From: Acidimicrobiaceae bacterium
GTDB taxonomy: Bacteria > Actinomycetota > Acidimicrobiia > Acidimicrobiales > RAAP-2
Assembly: GCA_027306605.1 (NCBI GenBank)
Contig: DAHUZK010000078.1
Location: forward strand, 62,001 to 126,000
Length of the DNA: 64,000 nt
Reading direction: 5' to 3'
A program made the translations under genes and the position numbers. Under the pieces are notes generated by a model. That model was not told the DNA's origin. It saw only the letters and a program-made list of their open reading frames with translations, and did not search any database. How positions within the stretch are numbered: position 1 is the first letter of the stretch; every line of letters starts with the position of its first letter. Shown piece by piece: positions 8,724 through 16,227 of the stretch.

Positions 8724-9458
8724 GTGAGCGAGACCTGGCAAGGCCCGGGCTGGTGGGTGGCGTCGGACGGGAAGTGGTACCCGCCCGAGACGGCGCCGCC
8801 TCCCCCTCCGCCGCCTTCCTCGTCGTCTTCGCCCCAGACGGACCCGCCGCCGCCCCACACCGACCCGCCGCCGGTGCCGACGCACCTGGATCCGGCCCCC
8901 GTACCAGACGCGCACCGCCCCCCGGGGGCGTCACCGCGCAGGGCAAAGAAGACGCCGCTCCTGAGACGGCCGATGTTCCTGTTCTGGGTCGTGGTGGTGG
9001 CCGGCGTGATCGTGATCGTCGTGCTCGCGGTCAACAAGAAGTCGCCCACTGGCGGCTCATCCCCGGTGGCATCCAACACCGGCGCATCGACGGGATCGTC
9101 CGGCAACACCGGATCGGCCACGACGGCGCCCGCTTCGACGACCACGACGAATGCGTCGGTCGCACAGACACTCCAGAGCCAGAACGGCTCGGGAGTCCAG
9201 TCGCTGCCGCAATTCACCGTGGCATCCACCGAGAAGGGCTGGCTCATCCACTACCTGTTCGACTGCTCCGGCCGCGGGTCGAAGGGCGACTTCCAGGTGT
9301 ACGTGCAGGACTCGAAGGGTCGGACCGTCGCCGTCGCCGCCAACCAGCTCGGGACGAGCGGTGGCTCGACCTATTACAGCGACACGCCCGGTACGTACCA
9401 CCTGCAGGTAAACTCGCAGTGCCGGTGGACGGTGGTGGTGCAGACCATCCCGCAGTAG
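8724..9458 (+). CDS. Membrane-anchored protein with N-terminal WWxASDGKWYPP motif
   Basis: A 244-residue protein of unknown function. The N terminus GPGWWVASDGKWYPPE resembles the DUF2510-like cytoplasmic motif and is of a form I associate with Acidimicrobiia. A Pro/Ser-rich linker follows (about residues 25-75), then a basic patch and one transmembrane helix (MFLFWVVVVAGVIVIVVLAV, about 85-104). After a Ser/Thr-rich spacer comes a compact extracytoplasmic domain of roughly 90 residues with two cysteines, a possible disulphide. The GTG start has GGAAGGGAG upstream. The layout suggests the outer domain senses or binds something at the cell surface. Confidence 0.8.
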   Translation: MSETWQGPGWWVASDGKWYPPETAPPPPPPPSSSSSPQTDPPPPHTDPPPVPTHLDPAPVPDAHRPPGASPRRAKKTPLLRRPMFLFWVVVVAGVIVIVVLAVNKKSPTGGSSPVASNTGASTGSSGNTGSATTAPASTTTTNASVAQTLQSQNGSGVQSLPQFTVASTEKGWLIHYLFDCSGRGSKGDFQVYVQDSKGRTVAVAANQLGTSGGSTYYSDTPGTYHLQVNSQCRWTVVVQTIPQ

Positions 9459-9493
9459 GCCGCCACGGCGGAATTAGGCCGCCACGACGGAAC
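9456..9493. repeat. Two tandem 19-bp units spanning the stop codon
   Basis: A unit starting TAGGCCGCCACG is present twice head to tail with two mismatches. The first copy includes the TAG stop of the upstream gene. CCGCCACGGCGG inside it can form a small hairpin. Confidence 0.7.
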
Positions 9494-9630
9494 CCGGCGC
9501 CTCGTGGCCGTCCCGTACTGTTGTCGGCATGAAGGGACCCTGCACACCTCGACAAGAGCCCCGAGCTCCGAATCTCTGCCGTCGGGGGTGGGTCGCCCTT
9601 CGAGATGCCAAAGATGCAGTTCACAAACCT

Positions 9631-9704
9631 GCCCCGGTGGCCGAGCGGACTTAGGCAACGGACTTCTAATCCGTTTTACGGGGGTTCGAATCCCTCCCGG
9701 GGCG
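9631..9704 (+). tRNA. tRNA-Arg (TCT anticodon)
   Basis: Acceptor GCCCCGG pairs with CCGGGGC, discriminator G. The anticodon arm ACGGA-CTTCTAA-TCCGT gives anticodon TCT. The T-arm is GGGGG-TTCGAAT-CCCTC. CCA is not encoded. Its last 25 bases, plus one more, recur 719 bp downstream. Confidence 0.93.
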
Positions 9705-9705
9705 C
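9680..9705 (+). repeat. Left copy of 26-bp direct repeat (3' end of tRNA-Arg), attachment-site-like
   Basis: The T-arm and 3' acceptor half of tRNA-Arg are identical over 26 bp to 10399-10424. tRNA 3' ends are common integrase targets that leave such direct repeats. Confidence 0.75.
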
Positions 9706-10398
9706 AGCTGAGAGCATGTCGTGCGGGCTCATCGGATTCTGGTGGGGTCGCGCCTCGACCGGGATCACCTCGGACGCGACAAAGGTGCTTCAAGCTTGAG
9801 GTGTGTGACCCAACCAAGCAGAAGCACCTACGTCATCGCCGACGCTACGCAGATCCTGGCCGCCCTCGTCGGCTGTACGGGTAGCTCGCGAGAATGGAAA
9901 TCGTCTTCAGTGAGAGATGCAGTTGGGCCAGGTCGTGCTGACCCACACCGAACCATCCGCGTCACCGGAATCTGGTTTGGCCATACATTGGGCATCGAAA
10001 CCCGGGCCGATTCACAGATGTCTTGCCCCGCAGGCATCGTGCGCCTTCCGCTGCTCGACCCCTCAAGGCCGACCCTGGTCGGCACCCGATATTGCACAGC
10101 TCAATCCCAGAGTGCAGAATGACGCCACCACCCATTTGTCCGGACCTTTCGAACCGCCTTCGGGTCCCAGGGATGACGCGGACCGCCAAGACCGCCGGGT
10201 GGCCGAGCTGGCCCCTTCTCCTTGTTTGGGGCTGGCTCGCGCCCGCTGGGCTTTGAATGCGGTGACTCAGCGGACCAGCTGGCCGACCGCATCCTCGATG
10301 CGGCTGGAGAGCTCGGCGGGCAGTCCGGCGCCACGGCCGCATCGAGTGCATCGTGCATGGTTGCCAGATACGCCGCCTCTCCTCGAGAGTCCGCAGAT
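9706..10398. other. Apparent remnant of an integrated element; no convincing gene
   Basis: This 693-bp stretch lies between the two tRNA-Arg 3'-end copies. It reads as lower in GC and less codon-biased than its surroundings, and none of its open frames resembles a known protein or has a persuasive start. No integrase is left. I read it as the decayed inside of a small element or an excision scar. An untranslated RNA cannot be excluded. Confidence 0.55.
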
Positions 10399-10424
10399 GG
10401 GGGTTCGAATCCCTCCCGGGGCGC
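10399..10424 (+). repeat. Right copy of the 26-bp tRNA-Arg 3'-end direct repeat
   Basis: Perfect copy of 9680-9705 with no tRNA 5' half in front of it, so it is not a second functional tRNA. This fits the distal attachment site left by site-specific integration. Confidence 0.75.
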
Positions 10425-10518
10425 TCTGTGACCTTTCCCTCGGGCCGAGAGACATCTCGACGCCTCCTCGGAGCTCTGCTCGCGGGGCGCAGTGACGGCC
10501 CGATTACCGTTGCCCCGC

Positions 10519-11559
10519 ATGAGCGAGCGCCAGAACGACCCGGGGCGTGAGGCGCCGGGACATACGGTCAAGGATGCGCTCAGGCCGTTGCGGGACCGGG
10601 TGGTGCACGGACTCGGGGGGAACATGCCCGTGCGCGGCCTCACCTATGACCAGCTCGTCGCATTGCTCTACCCGAGCCTCCCCGACGATCTGCGCCGGGA
10701 GGTGGACGAGGCGGCAAGCGGCGATCTGACCCGTCGCTCGACCATCCGCCGCATGCTGGGGTCGATAGAGCACCAACGTGCACCGACTGCGTTCACCGTC
10801 CAGCTGACCGAGGAGGACGCCGTGCACTGCCACGTCGGCTCCGTCGAGCTCCTGGCCGACGCCGCCGATGCAGCGGTGACGCCCGGCCTCCGGTCGGGCG
10901 AGTACGAGCCCCACCTGACCGCCGTGTTCGAGCGTTACTGCACACCGGGGCTCACGGTGGTCGACGTCGGGGCCAACCTCGGCTACTACTCGCTGCTGGC
11001 GGCACAGCTCGTCGGCCCCGAGGGGAGGGTTGTCGCCCTCGAGCCGAACTCGGAGAACTGCCGTCTGTTGCTCACGTCGCTGCGCTTGGCCGGTCTCGAG
11101 AACGTCGAGCTCCTGCCGGTCGCCGCCGACGTCACGACCGGCTGGGCGTACTACTCGACACACGTCGGCTCGAATGGTGGTCTGGTCGGCGATGCGGACC
11201 TGCTCTCGCGTCCCGGGGTCGTTGTCCCCACCTTCCCTCTGGACGATCTGGTGACCGGACCGGTCGGGTTCTTGAAGATGGACGTCGAGGGCGCCGAAGG
11301 GCGCGTGGTCCGCGGCGCGGCGCGGCTCATCGAGAGGCACCGGCCGGTCGTCACCACCGAATTGAAGGACGAGATGCTCCGACGTGTCTCGGGCACCGGG
11401 GTGGGCGACTACCTGGCGTTCTTCGGGCGGCTCGGCTACAGACCCACCCTTCTCGACAAGGGCGGGGAGCAGAAGCAGTACCAGACGATGGCCGAACTCG
11501 TGGCGGACTGGGACGAGGCCGACGAGCTGCGTGACGTCTTGTTGCTGCCCGACCGCTGA
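10519..11559 (+). CDS. FkbM family methyltransferase
   Basis: SAM-dependent methyltransferase of 346 aa. After a roughly 140-residue N-terminal region comes the SAM loop VVDVGANLGYYSLLAA, then VVALEPNSENCRLL and the FLKMDVEGAE motif, all FkbM hallmarks. Relatives O-methylate sugars, glycopeptides or polyketides. The ATG is 8 nt after TACCGT, a TANNNT-type -10 box, which suggests a leaderless message. It is the first gene after the tRNA-Arg scar and stands alone; the acceptor is not predictable. Confidence 0.85.
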   Translation: MSERQNDPGREAPGHTVKDALRPLRDRVVHGLGGNMPVRGLTYDQLVALLYPSLPDDLRREVDEAASGDLTRRSTIRRMLGSIEHQRAPTAFTVQLTEEDAVHCHVGSVELLADAADAAVTPGLRSGEYEPHLTAVFERYCTPGLTVVDVGANLGYYSLLAAQLVGPEGRVVALEPNSENCRLLLTSLRLAGLENVELLPVAADVTTGWAYYSTHVGSNGGLVGDADLLSRPGVVVPTFPLDDLVTGPVGFLKMDVEGAEGRVVRGAARLIERHRPVVTTELKDEMLRRVSGTGVGDYLAFFGRLGYRPTLLDKGGEQKQYQTMAELVADWDEADELRDVLLLPDR

Positions 11560-11587
11560 ACCGAGGACGGCGCGCTTACCGCCCGGG

Positions 11588-12175
11588 CTACGGGCCGCCG
11601 CTGGTCGCGGCCGGGAGCGGGCGACGGGGTCCGGTGACCAGGTCGAGCAGCTGGTCGGGATCTTCGGCGACGGCCAATGCCTCCATGCGAGCAGGCTTGA
11701 CGAACCCCTGCTCCACCGCGTGCCCGAGGAAGGCGAGCAGGTGGTCGAAGAACCCGTGGACGTTGAGGATCCCGCAGCGCTTGTCGTGCAGGCCGAGCTG
11801 GGCCCATGTCACGGACTCCATGAATTCCTCAGAGGTGCCGAAGCCGCCCGGCAGCATGACGAAGGCATCCGAGAGCTCGGCCATCATCGCCTTGCGTTCG
11901 TGCATGGTGCGCACGACGCGCAGGTCGCTGAGGGAGCGGTGTGCGATCTCGTGCCCGGCGAGCGATTCGGTGATGACGCCGGTGGCGCGGCCGCCGGCAG
12001 CGATGGACGCGTCGGCGACGACCCCCATGAGCCCCACCGAGGCGCCGCCGTAGACGAGGCCGAGATCGCGGGCCGCCAGCGACGTGCCGAGTCGTCGGGC
12101 CGCTCCGGCGAAGGCGGGATCAGCGCCCCGGTTCGAGCCGCAGAAGACGCACACGTTGGCGCCGGTGCCGCTCAT
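11588..12175 (-). CDS. LOG family protein (TIGR00730-type)
   Basis: Lysine-decarboxylase-like Rossmann protein of 195 aa. Family members are cytokinin riboside 5'-monophosphate phosphoribohydrolases or nucleotide-cleaving relatives. The diagnostic PGGFGTSEE motif is at residues 109-117, preceded by the MHERKAMM helix carrying the conserved Arg-Lys. Its ATG overlaps the stop of the upstream MFS gene (ATGA), so it is the second gene of a two-gene operon with an exporter. A nucleotide-derived product that is exported is possible but only a guess. Confidence 0.88.
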   Translation of the reverse strand: MSGTGANVCVFCGSNRGADPAFAGAARRLGTSLAARDLGLVYGGASVGLMGVVADASIAAGGRATGVITESLAGHEIAHRSLSDLRVVRTMHERKAMMAELSDAFVMLPGGFGTSEEFMESVTWAQLGLHDKRCGILNVHGFFDHLLAFLGHAVEQGFVKPARMEALAVAEDPDQLLDLVTGPRRPLPAATSGGP

Positions 12176-13680
12176 GCCGGGTCCGCCCGCAGCACCGTGA
12201 CGTCGCTCGACGCCGGCTCGGGTGCAGGTGCGGGTGCGGCGGGCACCGAGGCAACGTCACGGCGGCGAGGTCGGCGCACGATGGTCTCGGCCGCATCGCT
12301 GTCGTGGATGGAGAGCGAGAAGACCACCCCGACCAGTGCGAAGGCGGCAGCGGCCAAGAAGGCGAGATGGTACGCCGTGATGTCGGGCGCGGAGGCGGTG
12401 CCACCACTGCCCTGGGTCGAACCCACTCCGATGAGGACGGTGGAGAGCACGGCCACGCCGGTGGCGCTGCCGACCTGGCGCATGGTGTTGAAGAAGGTGG
12501 AGGCTCGTCCCATCGACTGCGGCGAGATCATGGCGAAGGCGGCAGCCTGGTTGGGCACCATGACCTGGGCCATGGTCAGCCCCAACAGGAACATCAACGT
12601 CCGGATGAGCCAGAGATCGGTGGTGACGGTGACCCGGGTCAGGAGGAGCATGGCCACGGCGAGACCGAGGAGACCTGCCGTGATGTGACGCCGGGGACCG
12701 ACCCGGGGATAGATGAGGCGGCTGGCGAGCTGCGCCCCGATCATCACGCCGAAGGCCTCGGGGAAGGTCGAAAGCCCGGACTGCAGGGCGGACATACCGC
12801 GGGCGTCCTGGAAGTACAGCGGCACGAGGTACAGGGTCCCCAGAAACGCGGCGGCAGCGAGGAACATCACCACGTTGGTCGAGCGGAAGAGCCGGCCCCT
12901 GAGAAGATGGAGGTCGACCAGCGGGCGGGGAGCGCGCAGCTCCACCGCGACGAAGAGTGCCAGGAGCGCCGCTCCGATCAGCGTGGTGGCGACGACTGCC
13001 GGGGAGGACCACGACTCGAGCGGACCCTCCGACACCCCGTACATGAGCAGTCCGAGACCGGCGCCGCCGAGGGCGAAGCCGGGCACGTCCAGCCGACCTG
13101 CGTCGATCGTCTCCGCGCGCTCGAGGAACAAGAGGCCGAAGGCAACGGCTGCCACGCCGATGGGCAGGTTGACGAAGAACACCCAGCGCCAGCTGAGGCT
13201 CGTCACGAGCAGGCCACCGAGGACAGGCCCGAGGGCGGGCGCGAGCGTGGTCGGCACGGTCAGAATGCTGGCCGCCTGCACACGCTCGGAGGGTGGGAAG
13301 GCCCGGTACAGCATGGCCATGCCGACCGGTGCCATCATCCCGCCCCCGGCCCCCTGCAGGATGCGGAAGGCGACCAGCTCGGTCATGCTCTGCGCCAGGC
13401 CGCACAGGACGGACCCGAGAGTGAAAACGGCGATGGCGACGAGCAGCACGCGTTTGCCACCGAAGCGGTCGCCGAGCCAGCCCGAGGCGGGGATGAACAC
13501 GGCGAGGCTCACCAGGTAGGCGATGACGATCCCGTCGACGGCGGTCGGGGCGATGTGGAAGTCCCGGCCGATCGTCGGCAGCGCGACGTTGACGATCGTG
13601 ATGTCGATGATGTTCATGAACATGGCCGACACGAACACGGCACCGACGACGATCTTCTGGTTGAGGCGGGCTGTAGCCAC
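12172..13680 (-). CDS. MFS transporter, DHA2 (EmrB/QacA) type
   Basis: Drug/H+ antiporter family protein of 502 aa with about 14 hydrophobic helices. The first loop has the DITIVNVALPTIGRDF motif typical of DHA2 proteins and the GWLGDRFGGKRVLL motif A. Motif C-like APALGPVLGG lies in helix 5. The GTG start has AGGGAG upstream. The C-terminal tail after the last helix is Ala/Pro-rich. It is co-translated with the downstream LOG gene. The substrate is unknown. Confidence 0.9.
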   Translation of the reverse strand: MATARLNQKIVVGAVFVSAMFMNIIDITIVNVALPTIGRDFHIAPTAVDGIVIAYLVSLAVFIPASGWLGDRFGGKRVLLVAIAVFTLGSVLCGLAQSMTELVAFRILQGAGGGMMAPVGMAMLYRAFPPSERVQAASILTVPTTLAPALGPVLGGLLVTSLSWRWVFFVNLPIGVAAVAFGLLFLERAETIDAGRLDVPGFALGGAGLGLLMYGVSEGPLESWSSPAVVATTLIGAALLALFVAVELRAPRPLVDLHLLRGRLFRSTNVVMFLAAAAFLGTLYLVPLYFQDARGMSALQSGLSTFPEAFGVMIGAQLASRLIYPRVGPRRHITAGLLGLAVAMLLLTRVTVTTDLWLIRTLMFLLGLTMAQVMVPNQAAAFAMISPQSMGRASTFFNTMRQVGSATGVAVLSTVLIGVGSTQGSGGTASAPDITAYHLAFLAAAAFALVGVVFSLSIHDSDAAETIVRRPRRRDVASVPAAPAPAPEPASSDVTVLRADPA

Positions 13681-13883
13681 AGAGGCTCCCTGTCGGAATG
13701 CTGCGCTGGACCCTATGCGCTGCGTTCTGAGCCCTGAACACGGGTCCGGTGAACCGGGTCTGGCCAACCGGGAAGGACGTGCGTGCCGACGTGCGTGTCC
13801 ACCGCGTGCGCACCGGTGCCCACCCCGAGAAGGCGGCGATGGCTACGGTAGCGGGAACGCGAGCGACGAAAGGATGGGACTCG

Positions 13884-15056
13884 ATGTTCGAGCGGAACGG
13901 CCCGGAGTCCCGGTCCTCCTCAGTCGGGGCACTGGTCGTCGCCTTGTGCGCGGTGGGTTCACTCCTGGTCCTGGTCCCCAGCGGGCCCGCCGCAGCCGGT
14001 GCCCCGCGCCGGACGGGAGCCGCGTCGCACACGGTCTGGCTCTGTCGCCCGGGTGCAGCCAACGATCCCTGTGCCTTCCCCCGTGGCGCCACCAGCGTGA
14101 GCGGAAACGGTGCCACCCACGTGCTGCCGGTCCGGACGAGCCGCGCCGCCAAGCGCTTCGACTGCTTCTACGTGTACCCGACGGTCTCGACCGAGCCGGG
14201 GACCAACTCCGACCTGACCGTGCAGCCGGCCGAGACGGCCGCGGCCGCGGCCCAGGCCTCTCGCTTCTCGCAGGTCTGCAACGTGTGGGCCCCCATGTAC
14301 CGCCAGGCGACGAAAGGTGCCCTCGCGCACGGTCTCGCCACGAATGCGGCGGTGGTGGCGACGGCTCTGGGCAGCCTGACGGCGGCCTGGAAGGACTACC
14401 TCGACCACGACAACCACGGCCGGCCGATCGTCTTCCTCGGCCATTCGCAGGGCGCCGCCATGCTGATCCGTCTCCTGGAGGCGCAGGTGGACCCTTCGCC
14501 CCGCCTCCGCAAGCTGATGGTGTCCGCCATCGTCCTCGGAGGCAACGTCCAGGTCCCGGTCGGGCGTACCGTCGGCGGAAGCTTCAGGAACATCCCGACC
14601 TGCCGTTCCGCTTCTCAGACGGGCTGCGTCATCGCCTACTCCACCTTCGGGTCGACGCCGCCGGCGACGGCGTTCTTCGGACGGCCCGGACAGGGGGTGA
14701 GCCTGCAGTCGGGCCAGACCACCTCGGCCGGGCAACAGGTGGCCTGCGTCAATCCCGTGACCTTCTCGTCGCAGCAGGGCGGCCTGCAGCCCTTCTTCCT
14801 GACGGCGACCTCGAGGACCCGAGGCGTCCTCGTGCGGACACCCTGGGTCACGTACCCGGGCCTCTACACGGCGCAGTGCAGACAGAGCGGCGGCGCCTCC
14901 TGGCTCCAGGTCACGGCGACGCCCGCCCCGGGGGACCCCCGCCCCACGGTCACCCCCACCCTCGGTCCCAACTGGGGCTACCACGTCCAGGACGTCAACC
15001 TGGCGCTGGGGAACCTGGTGGCCGACGTCAGCCGCCAGGAGGCCGCGTACCGCTGA
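13884..15056 (+). CDS. Secreted DUF3089 alpha/beta-hydrolase
   Basis: A 390-residue protein with an N-terminal signal segment (SVGALVVALCAVGSLLVLV followed by an Ala-rich cleavage region). The mature part has DCFYVYPTVSTEP, characteristic of DUF3089, and the nucleophile elbow FLGHSQGAAM with Ser at about residue 188. An esterase or lipase-like role outside the membrane is likely; the substrate is unknown. AAAGG lies upstream of the ATG. It is divergent from the DHA2/LOG pair and followed by the ParA gene on the same strand. Confidence 0.85.
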   Translation: MFERNGPESRSSSVGALVVALCAVGSLLVLVPSGPAAAGAPRRTGAASHTVWLCRPGAANDPCAFPRGATSVSGNGATHVLPVRTSRAAKRFDCFYVYPTVSTEPGTNSDLTVQPAETAAAAAQASRFSQVCNVWAPMYRQATKGALAHGLATNAAVVATALGSLTAAWKDYLDHDNHGRPIVFLGHSQGAAMLIRLLEAQVDPSPRLRKLMVSAIVLGGNVQVPVGRTVGGSFRNIPTCRSASQTGCVIAYSTFGSTPPATAFFGRPGQGVSLQSGQTTSAGQQVACVNPVTFSSQQGGLQPFFLTATSRTRGVLVRTPWVTYPGLYTAQCRQSGGASWLQVTATPAPGDPRPTVTPTLGPNWGYHVQDVNLALGNLVADVSRQEAAYR

Positions 15057-15098
15057 ACGCCCGGGGACGGCCAGAAGTGACGGCCGTAGACTCCGGCG

Positions 15099-15872
15099 AT
15101 GGTCAAAGTCATCGCCGTCGCCAACCAGAAGGGCGGCGTCGCCAAGACGACAACGGTGCAGTCGCTCGGGGTCGCGATGGCACAAGAGGGGCGTCGGGTT
15201 CTCTTGGTCGATCTCGATCCCCAGGCCTGCCTGACGTATTCGTTCGGTTTCGACCCCGACGGGCTCGGAATCTCGTTGCACGACGTCCTCGTGGGTCGGG
15301 CAACCCTGGGGGATGTGATGCAGCCGGTCCCCGGCGTGGCGGGCCTCTCGCTGGCTCCGGCCACCATCGACCTGGCCGGAGCCGAGGTGCACCTCTCGAG
15401 CCGAACCGGTCGGGAGCACGTCCTTGCTCGCGCTCTGCTGCCGGTGCTCGACGACTTCGACGCCGCGCTCATCGACTGCCCGCCGTCGCTCGGCGTGCTC
15501 ACGATCAACGGGCTGACCGCGGCCGAGGCAGTCGTGGTGCCATTGCAGTGCGAGGCGCTGAGCAACCGTGGCGTCGGCCAGCTGCTCGAGACGATCGAGG
15601 ACGTCCGCCAGTTCGCCAACGAGAAGCTGCGGGTGCTCGGTCTCATCGCCACCATGTTCGACAGCCGGACGACCCACGCGCGCAAAGTCCTCTGCGAGGT
15701 GGAGGACCGCTACGGGCTTCAGCTCTTCGAGCCACCGGTCCCCAAGTCCGTGCGCTTCGCGGAAGCTCCGGGCCTGGGAAGGTCCGTCCTCCAACACGCA
15801 CCGAGCTCGCCGGGCGCAGTCGCCTATCGCACGCTGTCGATGCGCGTCTACGACGCGATGCAGATCGCCTGA
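15099..15872 (+). CDS. ParA family ATPase (orphan)
   Basis: Deviant Walker-A ATPase of 257 aa. It has NQKGGVAKTT near the N terminus with the signature Lys, LLVDLDPQACLTYSF as A', and LIDCPPSLGVLT as Walker B. Such proteins position DNA or other cargo on the nucleoid. No ParB or parS-like site is visible here, so it is not the chromosomal segregation pair. The ATG lies 6 nt after TAGACT, so the transcript is probably leaderless. The next gene begins 2 nt after its stop and is likely its operon partner. Confidence 0.9.
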   Translation: MVKVIAVANQKGGVAKTTTVQSLGVAMAQEGRRVLLVDLDPQACLTYSFGFDPDGLGISLHDVLVGRATLGDVMQPVPGVAGLSLAPATIDLAGAEVHLSSRTGREHVLARALLPVLDDFDAALIDCPPSLGVLTINGLTAAEAVVVPLQCEALSNRGVGQLLETIEDVRQFANEKLRVLGLIATMFDSRTTHARKVLCEVEDRYGLQLFEPPVPKSVRFAEAPGLGRSVLQHAPSSPGAVAYRTLSMRVYDAMQIA

Positions 15873-15873
15873 C

Positions 15874-16227
15874 GTGGCGGCCCCGCGCAGCGAGAAGGAG
15901 CCCGACCCGCTCGGCAAGCGCGCCCTCTTTTCGAGCGCCGTCGTCGATGCCAACCCGGCAGACCAGGCAGACAACCCGGCAGACCAACCGGCAGACCGCC
16001 CGGCAGACCGCCCGGCAGACCGCCCGGACAATCCCCTCGCCGACCGCGGCGCGTTCACGGTGGAGTGCCAGCGCTGCCGTGAGGTGTCGCGCGTGGGCCT
16101 GCTGGACATGGTCATCTTCCAGTTCCCGGTGGGATTCTGGCTCCCGCGCCGGCGCTTCGACCACCGGATGACCTGTCCGGCCTGTCGCGCCCGCTCCTGG
16201 TGCAGCATCACGCTGCGGCGTCACTGA
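15874..16227 (+). CDS. Small zinc-ribbon-like protein with P-A-D-R/Q repeats
   Basis: Unrecognised 117-residue protein directly behind ParA. The first half holds a low-complexity stretch of P-A-D-R / P-A-D-Q repeats. The second half has two CxxC pairs (CQRC and CPAC) about 30 residues apart, a plausible zinc ribbon, with a hydrophobic stretch between (LLDMVIFQFPVGFWL). The GTG start is nearly coupled to the ParA stop. The 3' end overlaps the convergent MFS gene by 20 nt. It may be a cargo or adaptor for ParA, which is inference from position only. Confidence 0.6.
   Translation: MAAPRSEKEPDPLGKRALFSSAVVDANPADQADNPADQPADRPADRPADRPDNPLADRGAFTVECQRCREVSRVGLLDMVIFQFPVGFWLPRRRFDHRMTCPACRARSWCSITLRRH
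15954..16030 (+). repeat. Imperfect 12-bp tandem repeats encoding P-A-D-R/Q
   Basis: Units close to CCCGGCAGACCG recur about six times in frame, giving the low-complexity N-terminal part of the small protein. Confidence 0.75.

Noticed and set aside
10192-10424. Possible second, interrupted tRNA: GGTGGCCGAGCTGG at 10199 resembles the tRNA-Arg 5' half
   Set aside because: The acceptor bases do not pair with the 3' copy and the ~230-bp gap has no intron-like structure that I can draw. It is more likely chance similarity in GC-rich DNA; the 3' copy alone fits an attachment site.
15954-16030. CRISPR-like array from regularly spaced repeats
   Set aside because: Units are 12 bp, contiguous and in frame; there are no spacers and no cas genes. 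No CRISPR array was seen anywhere in the window.
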